64,000 nucleotides of DNA from contig NZ_BBXG01000005.1 in assembly GCF_001570605.1 (NCBI RefSeq), positions 186,001 through 250,000 on the forward strand, read 5' to 3'. This document shows, in pieces, positions 55,578-62,598 of this stretch. A program made the translations under genes and the position numbers. How positions within the stretch are numbered: the stretch's first letter is position 1; each line of letters begins with the position of its first letter. Origin of the DNA: Herbidospora cretacea (lineage in GTDB: Bacteria; Actinomycetota; Actinomycetes; Streptosporangiales; Streptosporangiaceae). The notes under the pieces are model-generated. The model had not been told where the DNA came from. It did not search any database and saw only the letters and a program-made list of their open reading frames with translations.

Positions 55578-56921
55578 TTGGCGCGTATCCAGGTTGGGGT
55601 CTTGGGACCCACGATCTTGCGGCGTGACGAGGACGACGTCCATCTGAAGCCCTACACGATCAAGCTCCTGCTCCGGCTGGTCGCCGCCGAGGGAGAGTCC
55701 GTTTCGGCCGAGGTTTTATATCGCGACATTTGGGGCGAGCCCGTAAATGGGCGAATAACTCGCGCTAATCGGACAGAGGTCCAGAAGCGGATCGTCGAGC
55801 TGCGCAAGGCGCTCCCGGACGATCACGCGCTCCGCACCGAGCAATTGCTCGCAACACATGGCTCAGAATCCGCATATCGCCTCATATTGGACGCCGAGCA
55901 GCTCGATTGGCTGGAATTCGCCGATCTCGTCAACCGCGCCGCCTACGCCGCCCCGGCCATGGCCGCCGCGCTGCTCACCAAGGCGCTGGGACTGTGGCGG
56001 GGGCGGCCCCTCGCCGACATCCCCCACGCGGCGTTCGCGCGGGGGCTGGCCCGGCGGCTGACCGAGCTGCACACCTTCGCGCGGCGGGAGCTGATCCGGG
56101 CCCACCTGGAGCTCGGCCACCCGGACCTCGCGCTCCCGATCGCCGAGCGGCTCAGCGAGGAGCGGCCGGACGACCCGGCGGCGGCCAAGACCCTGGCCGA
56201 GGTCCGGGCGCGGATGCGGGAGCGGAGCGGGCACGTGCTGCTGCGGCGCGAGTTCAGCGATCTGCGGGTCACCCTGCTCGTCCAGCACGGCGACCTGTTC
56301 GACCAGAACGACGCCAACCTCGTGGCCGGCTTCAGCGACACCTTCGACACCGCCACCGAGAACGACGTGGTCATCGCCCAGGACAGCGTGCAGGGGCAAC
56401 TGCTGCACCGGATCTACGCGGGCGACCGGGGAGAGCTCGACCGGCAGCTCAAGAACGGGCTGCGCGGCGTCGAGCGGCTGTCCCGGGAGGAGCGGCAGGA
56501 CAAGCAGCGCGGCAAGCTGATCCGCTATCCGCTCGGCACGGTCGTGCCCCTCCCGCTGCCCGGCCGCCGGATCTTCGCCCTCGCCTACAGCAGGCAGAGC
56601 AACGACCTCGTCGCGCGCTCGACGCCGGCCGACCTGCGGCGGGCGCTGAACTCGCTGTGGGCCTCGGTCGCCGTGCACGGGCTGCACCGGCCGGTGGCGA
56701 TCCCGATCATCGGCTCCGGTCTGGCCCGGGTGACGGAACTGTCCAGGGAGCAGCTCGTCATCATGATCGTCGACACCTTCCTCGCCGCCTGCCGCCGGGC
56801 CCCCACCAGCCCGGAGCTGCGGATCGTGGTCCGTACCGAGGAGCAGGCCAAGCTTCGGATGGACGACGTGGAACGTTTCATCGAGACCCTCGGCAACGAC
56901 GGACGAGGACCGCATGCCTGA
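55578..56921 (+). CDS. SARP-like regulator fused to a macro-type (DUF6430/ThsA-like) domain
   Basis: A 447-residue protein. Residues 1-100 form an OmpR-type winged helix as in SARP regulators (QVGVLGPTILRRD, YTIKLLLRLVAAEGE, LYRDIWGEP, VQKRIVELRKAL). Residues about 105-215 are a bacterial transcriptional activation domain (LTKALGLWRGRPL, LTELHTFARRELIRAHLELGH). From about 225 the LLVQHGDLFDQNDANLVAGFSDTFDT segment opens a macro-like domain of the kind in Thoeris ThsA (VAIPIIGSGLARV near 375). Start TTG 55578 follows GGAGAGG. The first 100 codons are unusually AT-rich and codon 47 is TTA. It heads the operon and probably senses an ADP-ribose-like or nucleotide signal to control it. Confidence 0.82.
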   Translation: MARIQVGVLGPTILRRDEDDVHLKPYTIKLLLRLVAAEGESVSAEVLYRDIWGEPVNGRITRANRTEVQKRIVELRKALPDDHALRTEQLLATHGSESAYRLILDAEQLDWLEFADLVNRAAYAAPAMAAALLTKALGLWRGRPLADIPHAAFARGLARRLTELHTFARRELIRAHLELGHPDLALPIAERLSEERPDDPAAAKTLAEVRARMRERSGHVLLRREFSDLRVTLLVQHGDLFDQNDANLVAGFSDTFDTATENDVVIAQDSVQGQLLHRIYAGDRGELDRQLKNGLRGVERLSREERQDKQRGKLIRYPLGTVVPLPLPGRRIFALAYSRQSNDLVARSTPADLRRALNSLWASVAVHGLHRPVAIPIIGSGLARVTELSREQLVIMIVDTFLAACRRAPTSPELRIVVRTEEQAKLRMDDVERFIETLGNDGRGPHA

Positions 56922-57204
56922 CGACACCATCCGGGCCGACGTGCTGGAGATCCTCGGCGACGCCCTGGGGTGGGAGCTGCCGGCCGCGCACTGGGACGGC
57001 GTCGCCGACCTGGCCGGGGCGATGGCCGCCGCCTACGAACGGGGTGACGCCGCCGCCGTGGACGCCGCCGTGGAGGCCCTCGACCTGCTGGGCCCCGACC
57101 GGATGCACCGGCTGGGCGACGTCCCGGTCGTGCCGCCGCCCCCGAAGGTGCGCGAGTTCGTCAACCACCTCGTCCACCGCATCACCGAGGACGCCGACGA
57201 GTGA
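56914..57204 (+). CDS. CATRA-system-associated small protein
   Basis: A 96-residue helical protein with GWELPAAHWDGVADLAGAM, GDAAAVDAAVEALDLLGPDR and a Pro-rich bridge VVPPPPKVREFVNHLVHRI. From memory this matches the small partner of CATRA (caspase- and TPR-repeat-associated) conflict systems of actinobacteria. It overlaps the SARP-macro gene by 8 nt and the CATRA-TIR gene by 4 nt, as expected for a stoichiometric partner. It lacks enzymatic motifs and is probably an adaptor. Confidence 0.78.
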   Translation: MPDDTIRADVLEILGDALGWELPAAHWDGVADLAGAMAAAYERGDAAAVDAAVEALDLLGPDRMHRLGDVPVVPPPPKVREFVNHLVHRITEDADE

Positions 57205-58691
57205 TCCACGACCAGCAGTTCTTCGCCCACCTCTACCTGCGGTCCACCTCCTACCAGGGTGTGCGGGACCTGTGGGACGCGTGCGGACCGCATCTCGACC
57301 TGACCGAGCCGATCTCCGCCACCAGCCTGCCCCCTGCCCTCCCGGCGTCGGTCACCGATCTGCCGCCCGACGGCGAGGTCGCGGTGGCCGCCGTGGAGCG
57401 GCCCGGCGGCGAGTGCCAGCTCATCCTGCGCCGCCACCACGACCTGCTCAACCTGTCCGTGGCGCTCGCCCCCGCCGCCGCGCGGGCCCCCGAGAACGGC
57501 GACTGGGTCTGGTGGCGGCGGCTGGGCCACCAGTGGGCGGCGCTCGTCGCCAGGCACCTGCCCGCTCCGCTCGGCGAGGTCCGCGTCCACCTAGCCCGGA
57601 CCGACGACGAGCCCGCCGAGCGGCTGACCGCGCTGCTGTCCCCGCTGCTCCCCACCGTCGCCCGCGACGACGCGGGACCCCCTGTCATCACCCGCGACGG
57701 CCTGCTCTGCTGGGAGACCGCGACCGCCGACGACGACCGGGCGGTCCGGCACCTCGTGGTGGCGGCGCCGCCCGAGCTCGACGAGGTCGCGAGCGCGTGG
57801 GTGTGGTCGCGCGGCGACACCGTGATCCCGCCGCTCGCCCGCGCCCTCCTGCACGCCGCCAAGATCCGCTACGAACTGCGGGTCTGGCGGGGCTCCGGCC
57901 GCGACCACGCCCGGTTCGTCCCGGCCGACCTGCGGGACCTGCGGCGGACGGTCACCATCGCCGCCGACAACCTCGCCGCCTCCGGCGGCCCCTTCCCGGA
58001 CGACACCGACCTGGCGGCCTGGTTCCTGCGGCAACTGGAACACGACATCGGCTACACCGAGGCCGCCCGCGAACGCGCGGCCCCCTCCCTCACCAAGAAG
58101 AAGGTCACCGACGTGCCGAAGCCCGACGACACCGACTACCGGCGCAGCGTCTTCGTCGTCCACGGCCGCGACGAACCGGCCCGCAAAGCGCTGTTCGACT
58201 TCCTGCGGGCGATCGGGCTCAACCCCCTGGAGTGGGACCAGCTCGTCGGCATGACGGGACACAGCTCGCCGACGCTCAGCCAGGTGATCAGGGTCTGCCT
58301 GCCCCAGGCCAGGGCCGTCGTGGTGCTGCTGACGCCCGAGGACGTCGTCCGGCTGCATCCCGAGCTGCACGAGCCCTTCGAGAGCGAGGCCGAGACCCGG
58401 GAGGGCATGCAGGCCCGGCCCAACGTGCTGCTGGAGATGGGCATCGCCCTGGGAGTGAACCCCGAGCGGACGGTGATCCTGCTGGTCGGCGAGCACCGTC
58501 CGGTCACCGACCTGGGCGGGATCAACTACATCCGGGTGACCGACGGGCCGGGCTTCCGGCAGAAGCTCGTCAGCCGGTTGAGGTCGGCGGGCTGCGACGT
58601 CCGCGACGGCGGCACCGACTGGCTCACCACGGGAGACTTCGCGTCGCTCGCCGCCCACCGCCGCACCCCAGCAGGCGGTCGCGGGGACTGA
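57201..58691 (+). CDS. CATRA core protein fused to a TIR nucleotidase effector domain
   Basis: A 496-residue two-part protein. Residues 1-300 match the CATRA core as I remember it: FFAHLYLRSTSYQGVRDLW, LILRRHHDLLNLSVALAP, GLLCWETATADDDRAVRHLVV, WSRGDTVIPPLARALLHAAKIRYELRVW, RRTVTIAADNLA. Residues about 313-470 are a TIR domain of the CAP12/Pycsar type: VFVVHGRDEPARKALFDFL, AVVVLLTPEDVV, and ARPNVLLEMGIALG with the probable catalytic Glu. Such TIR domains usually destroy NAD+. CATRA cores normally pair with caspase or other effectors; here TIR is the effector. GTG 57201 overlaps the small CATRA gene by 4 nt. Confidence 0.83.
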   Translation: MIHDQQFFAHLYLRSTSYQGVRDLWDACGPHLDLTEPISATSLPPALPASVTDLPPDGEVAVAAVERPGGECQLILRRHHDLLNLSVALAPAAARAPENGDWVWWRRLGHQWAALVARHLPAPLGEVRVHLARTDDEPAERLTALLSPLLPTVARDDAGPPVITRDGLLCWETATADDDRAVRHLVVAAPPELDEVASAWVWSRGDTVIPPLARALLHAAKIRYELRVWRGSGRDHARFVPADLRDLRRTVTIAADNLAASGGPFPDDTDLAAWFLRQLEHDIGYTEAARERAAPSLTKKKVTDVPKPDDTDYRRSVFVVHGRDEPARKALFDFLRAIGLNPLEWDQLVGMTGHSSPTLSQVIRVCLPQARAVVVLLTPEDVVRLHPELHEPFESEAETREGMQARPNVLLEMGIALGVNPERTVILLVGEHRPVTDLGGINYIRVTDGPGFRQKLVSRLRSAGCDVRDGGTDWLTTGDFASLAAHRRTPAGGRGD

Positions 58692-58830
58692 CCAGCTCCA
58701 CCCGCAGCCGGTGGACGGCCAGGGGAAGGTCGAGCCGGTGCTCGGCCGACACCACGACGACCGAGCCGGTGGACCAGGGCCGGAGCCAGACGACCACCCG
58801 GACCGCCGGCCCGCCGGGTCCCGCCGTCAC
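58624..58830 (-). pseudogene. Reverse-strand coding-like fragment in the gap after CATRA-TIR
   Basis: The 213-nt gap 58692-58904 contains a minus-strand frame with near-perfect GC3 and protein-like content (RVVVWLRPWSTGSVVVVSAEH, LDLPLAVHRLRVELV). The open frame extends to about 58890 but the only usable start is GTG 58830, without a ribosome site. Its end runs antisense into the CATRA-TIR gene. It may be the remnant of a former gene or a small real one. No family is recognised. Confidence 0.35.
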
Positions 58831-58904
58831 GAACGCGACGGCGTCGGCGATCGGAAGCGCGCGGGAAGCACCCCCGAAGCGGACATCGTCGCACGATGTG
58901 TGGC

Positions 58905-59045
58905 ATGCCGGACAACGCCGAAACGATCCTCGACAACCAGTCGGACGACATCCCCATCGTGATCGCCTCCGACGGGACCATCCATCCCGCCTCCAGCGGG
59001 GAACGCGGGGTCTCGATGCACGACGCCAAGGGCGACTTCCGATGA
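58905..59045 (+). CDS. 46-residue acidic small protein preceding the E2-like gene
   Basis: ATG 58905 to TGA 59045 encodes 46 residues (MPDNAETILDNQSDDIPIV, then GERGVSMHDAKGDFR), acidic at the start and ending GDFR. It overlaps the E2-like ATG by 4 nt, the same coupling used throughout the operon, which argues that it is translated. ATG 58896 is in frame 9 nt upstream. It shows no ubiquitin-like fold or C-terminal GG. It could be a modifier, a bait peptide or a leader for the E2. Function unknown. Confidence 0.55.
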   Translation: MPDNAETILDNQSDDIPIVIASDGTIHPASSGERGVSMHDAKGDFR

Positions 59046-59467
59046 CCGACTACGACTTCGTGATCCCCCAGGGGCTGCTCATCCTGGGCGGTGACACCAG
59101 GGCCCGGCTCCTCGTCGAGCAGGAGAGACTCCAGGCCTACTTCCCCCAGTTCACGCTCACCCGGAAGGCGGGCAGCGGCAAGATCCGGGCCAGGGGCGTG
59201 CTGACCACCAACGCGGGCCGGCGCTACCCGGTGAAGATCAAGCTCCCCGAGCGCTACCCGCACGTCATCCCGAAGGTCTTCCCGGTCGACTGGGACTCGC
59301 GCAGCCCCCACTCCTACGTCGACGGCCACCTCTGCCTCATGCGCGACGACCAGTGGCGGAGCTACTTCTCCATCGCCGTCGCGGTGGCCAAGTCGGCCCT
59401 GTGGCTCAACAAGTTCGACGTGTGGAAGCGCGAGGGCTACTGGCCCGGCAACGAGCAGGAGCACTGA
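59042..59467 (+). CDS. E2-like ubiquitin-conjugating protein
   Basis: A 141-residue protein with a prokaryotic UBC/E2 fold. It has VKIKLPERYPHVIPKVFPVDW (the E2 YPxxxP strand), then DGHLCLMRDDQW containing the probable catalytic Cys, and helices near WLNKFDVWKREG. The HLC motif and the E2-E1-JAB order resemble Bil and type II CBASS conjugation cassettes. No CD-NTase gene is present. It would pass an activated modifier or C-terminal peptide from the E1-like protein to a target. ATG 59042 overlaps the 46-residue gene by 4 nt. Confidence 0.85.
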   Translation: MTDYDFVIPQGLLILGGDTRARLLVEQERLQAYFPQFTLTRKAGSGKIRARGVLTTNAGRRYPVKIKLPERYPHVIPKVFPVDWDSRSPHSYVDGHLCLMRDDQWRSYFSIAVAVAKSALWLNKFDVWKREGYWPGNEQEH

Positions 59468-59468
59468 C

Positions 59469-60305
59469 GTGACCCCCACCCTCCTGGACACCCGGCGCAT
59501 CGACCATCTGCTCGACGGCTTCGACGCGGGCGACACCGAGATCACCCTCGTCGGGCTGGGCAGCGGCGGCGCGTCGCTGCTCCAGCCGCTCGTCATGTCC
59601 GGCCTGCGCCGGTGGCACCTCTTCGACCCCGACGTGCTGGAGCCGGTGAACCTGGTCAAGCACCCGGCGCCCAGGTCGTCGCTGGGCCGTCCCAAGGTCG
59701 AGATCGCGCGCGAGTGGATCCTCGACCGCAATCCCGGCGCGGAGGTGCGGGCGCACCAGGCCGACGTCATGTCGGCGGAGGCGTTCGACGCGGCGGCGCT
59801 CTCCTCCAAGCTGGTGATCTGCGCCGTCGACGACCCTGTGGCCCGGGGCTGGCTCAACGCCCGCTGCGTGGAGCTGCGGCTGCCCTGCCTCACCGGCTCG
59901 GTCATCCGGACCGGCCTCGGCGGCCAGGTCTATCTGTACGTCCCCGGCCAGACCGGCTGCTTCAGCTGCATGCAGCTGGTGGCCGACCGCAACCAGGCCA
60001 ACCTCGAAGACGTCCTCGACCTCACCGAGGAGGAGCGCCACCACCGCTACGGCCTGGGCGACAGCCACTTCACCACCTCGGGCCTGGCCGTCGACATCGC
60101 GATCGTGGCCTCGCTCCAGGCCCACATGGCGTGGAGCGTCGTGCTCGGGGGCCGGTCGCGGTACGTCCCGAGGCTCAACTTCAACTGGATGACGATCGGG
60201 ATCCGTCCGGAGAAGGGGGTCTTCACCTCCCACTACCAGACCAAGCGGCTCCTGGTCCAGGCGCAGCACGACTGCCTGCTCACGTGCGGGGGCGAGCGGG
60301 CGTGA
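59469..60305 (+). CDS. ThiF/E1-like activating enzyme
   Basis: A 278-residue E1-type adenylyltransferase. The nucleotide motif is VGLGSGGASLLQPL. The next strand is HLFDPDVLEPVNLVKH, where the usual Arg is Lys, and the late strand is LVICAVDDPVARGWLN. CFSC and CLLTC at the two ends of the second half look like a zinc-binding pair. It would adenylate the C-terminus of a modifier and hand it to the E2. Start GTG 59469 is 1 nt after the E2 stop. Its end overlaps the JAB gene by 4 nt. Confidence 0.88.
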   Translation: MTPTLLDTRRIDHLLDGFDAGDTEITLVGLGSGGASLLQPLVMSGLRRWHLFDPDVLEPVNLVKHPAPRSSLGRPKVEIAREWILDRNPGAEVRAHQADVMSAEAFDAAALSSKLVICAVDDPVARGWLNARCVELRLPCLTGSVIRTGLGGQVYLYVPGQTGCFSCMQLVADRNQANLEDVLDLTEEERHHRYGLGDSHFTTSGLAVDIAIVASLQAHMAWSVVLGGRSRYVPRLNFNWMTIGIRPEKGVFTSHYQTKRLLVQAQHDCLLTCGGERA

Positions 60306-61324
60306 CCGGTTTCAGGGGCCTGACCCGGAGGCCGCGGCAGGACGCCGGCCTGGTGCGCCTGCGGCTGGAGCTGCACGAGGACGTCGTCGCCCGGGCGCTC
60401 GACGAGATCCGCGCCAACCCCGGCATCGAGGTCGGCGGCAAGTTCGTCGGCTTCGTGGAGGGCGGCTTCTCCGCCGGTTCGGAGCGGTGGCGTGACGACC
60501 TGGCCGAGCTGCGCGTGATCGTGGTCGCCTACCTCGACGCCGGCCCCGGCAAGGACCGGACGGCCGTCCACCACCTGTCCGACACCGACTACCAGTTCCG
60601 GCTGTTCCAGGAGGTCGCCAGGGACGTCCCGGACCTGCACTTCCTCGGCATCTGGCACAGCCACCACCCCAACGGCCTCGACACCCTGAGCCAGGGCGAC
60701 GAGCGGACCGGCGCGGTCACCGTCAACAACCCCGGCCACGAGCACGACTTCCTGCTGTCGTCGCTGGCCGTGGACTTCGCCGGGCTGACGGGTGGGCGTC
60801 ACTTCGTCTTCCTGCGCGGCCGGCCGGGGTTCCTGGAGATCGACCCGGCCGACGTGACGGTCGTCCAGGGCCCGAACCCGGTCGCCAACCGGATCGCCGA
60901 GATCGCCGGCCGCCTCCGGCCGGAACCGCCTGACGGCGGCGTGACGTGGGCGCGGACCGCGGCCGGGAAGGCGGTCCTGCTGGAGGACCGGATCTGGCTG
61001 GCCCGCTATCCCGGCCTGCGGCCGTTCCTGCGGCGGGGCTTGATGGTCTGGCGCGGCCGCATCGACCTGTCCGGCACCACCGCCGACTGCGAGTACGTCT
61101 ATCCCGAGGACTTCCCCGCGACGCCGCCGATCGTGGACGTGCGGACCAGCGACGGGGCCAACGCCGTCCGCTACACGCTGCCGTCGGCGGCGCAGCGGGA
61201 GAGCGGCTTCCACTTCGCGCTGTCCCGGCTCACCGACCTCATCACCGGCGGCCGCGTCACCTGGGACGACACCTGGGACGAGGAGAACGGCCCGGAGGAG
61301 AGGCCCCCGGGCCGCGATCTCTAG
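60302..61324 (+). CDS. JAB/Mov34 isopeptidase with C-terminal E2-like domain
   Basis: A 340-residue protein. The N-terminal JAB domain (about 15-190) has the metalloprotease motif in GIWHSHHPNGLDTLSQGDE (His-x-His and the Asp), and the conserved Glu is probably in GIEVGGKFVG. Residues about 225-335 look like a second UBC-like fold (VWRGRIDLSG, YVYPEDFPATPPIVDV) without a Cys at the active-site position, so it is probably a non-catalytic E2 variant. In Bil-like cassettes JAB proteins process the modifier or remove it. GTG 60302 overlaps the E1 stop by 4 nt. It ends the operon; the next gene is convergent. Confidence 0.85.
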   Translation: MTGFRGLTRRPRQDAGLVRLRLELHEDVVARALDEIRANPGIEVGGKFVGFVEGGFSAGSERWRDDLAELRVIVVAYLDAGPGKDRTAVHHLSDTDYQFRLFQEVARDVPDLHFLGIWHSHHPNGLDTLSQGDERTGAVTVNNPGHEHDFLLSSLAVDFAGLTGGRHFVFLRGRPGFLEIDPADVTVVQGPNPVANRIAEIAGRLRPEPPDGGVTWARTAAGKAVLLEDRIWLARYPGLRPFLRRGLMVWRGRIDLSGTTADCEYVYPEDFPATPPIVDVRTSDGANAVRYTLPSAAQRESGFHFALSRLTDLITGGRVTWDDTWDEENGPEERPPGRDL

Positions 61325-61326
61325 GT

Positions 61327-62598
61327 TCAGGCGCTCGCGCGCAGCGCCGTGTCGGGGAACAGGTCGTCGAAGACGGCCTCGCGGTCGAACTGCATCGCCC
61401 AGTCGCGGGCCCGCACTTCCAGGTCCCGGCGTTCGGTGCCGTTCATGTCGAGCACCACCCGGTCGATGGCGGCGGCGATCCCGGCCACGTCGCCCTGCTC
61501 GACGATGATCGCCGTGTCGCCGACCGCCTCCAGCGTCCCGCCGGTGTCGGTCGTGATGATCGGGCCGCCCCCGGCGAGCATCTTCTCGGCCAGGGCGATG
61601 CCGAACGTCTCGACGAAGTCGGGCTCGGGCTTGGTCGGCAGCACGTAGGCCGCGCTTCCCCGCATGAGCAGGGGCTTCTCGTTGTCGTCGACGTCGGTGA
61701 GGACGACCACGTGCTCGTCGCCCGCCGCGATCGCCTGCACCTGCGCCAGGGCGGTGCCGGTGCCGGTGACCACGAGCTTCACCTTCTCCCGGCTGCGCGC
61801 CTGGCGGAAGGCGGCCAGCAGGTCGAAGATGCCCTTCGCGGGCGTGACCCGGGACAGGAACAGCAGGTAGTTGTCCCTTTCCAGGCCCCGGCGCGCGAGG
61901 GCGGCGTCGACCAGCGCGGGGTCGGGGTCGAGGAACGCCGAGGAGTCGATCGGCGGGTAGCTGACTGTCACCCGGCGGCGGCACTGCTCCGCGAAGGAGG
62001 TGCCGACCTGGGCGTCGACCAGCGCGGCCGAGTCGATGATCTCGTCACGGGTGTAGTCGGAGACCGCGACGACCTCGTCGTTGGACAGGAACGTGGTGAA
62101 CAGGGCGGTGGCCGCGCCGAAGCGGTTGTCGCGCAGGCAGTTGCGGATGACGTTGGTGACGTCGGAGCCGACCGCCTTGGCGATGGTGTGGACGTCGGGG
62201 GCGAACCCCGCCGCCCTGGCCGCGTTGACGGCGTCGAGCACCACGTTGGCGTGGGGCACGGTGTACATCGACAGGCAGGTCGTCGGCACCGGCTCGGCCA
62301 GCAGTTCGACCAGGCGCCCGGTGAGGCCGGCCAGGTGACGGCCGTCGGGAACCCGGTAGTCGCCGACCGGTTCGGGGCGTTCGACGGTGATGCCGGGGCT
62401 GTAGGGCAGCAGCCGGTCGAGAGGCTTGAGGGGCAGGCCGGCCGCTTGGAGAGCCGGAATGGGCCAGGTCAGCAGCCTGACGTCGTCGTAACCTCGGGTC
62501 AGCGCCACTTCGGCGAGGTTACGGGCCTCGCCGGAATGGCCGCAGATGACCGGATCGGCCCTGACGACGATCACAAGGCGGCGACGGGGGTGGGTCAT
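61327..62598 (-). CDS. GT4-family glycosyltransferase
   Basis: A 423-residue GT-B fold transferase of family 4. It has VIVVRADPVICGHSGEARNLAE near the N-terminus, LFLSRVTPAKGIFDLLAAF, VVLTDVDDNEKPLLMRGSAAYVLPT and the donor-site FVETFGIALAEKMLAGGGPIITTDTGG. The acceptor and donor are unknown. ATG 62598 follows GGAGGAG by 5 nt and overlaps the GH92 stop by 4 nt (ATGA). The pair forms one operon and may act on mannose-containing glycans. Convergent with the JAB gene, 2-nt gap. Confidence 0.92.
   Translation of the reverse strand: MTHPRRRLVIVVRADPVICGHSGEARNLAEVALTRGYDDVRLLTWPIPALQAAGLPLKPLDRLLPYSPGITVERPEPVGDYRVPDGRHLAGLTGRLVELLAEPVPTTCLSMYTVPHANVVLDAVNAARAAGFAPDVHTIAKAVGSDVTNVIRNCLRDNRFGAATALFTTFLSNDEVVAVSDYTRDEIIDSAALVDAQVGTSFAEQCRRRVTVSYPPIDSSAFLDPDPALVDAALARRGLERDNYLLFLSRVTPAKGIFDLLAAFRQARSREKVKLVVTGTGTALAQVQAIAAGDEHVVVLTDVDDNEKPLLMRGSAAYVLPTKPEPDFVETFGIALAEKMLAGGGPIITTDTGGTLEAVGDTAIIVEQGDVAGIAAAIDRVVLDMNGTERRDLEVRARDWAMQFDREAVFDDLFPDTALRASA

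Noticed and set aside
55578-58691. Canonical Thoeris system (TIR plus macro domain).
   Set aside because: The macro domain is fused to a SARP regulator rather than being a ThsA effector, and the TIR is CAP12/Pycsar-like and fused to a CATRA core.
58905-61324. Type II CBASS operon.
   Set aside because: E1, E2 and JAB genes are present but no CD-NTase gene is found in the window.
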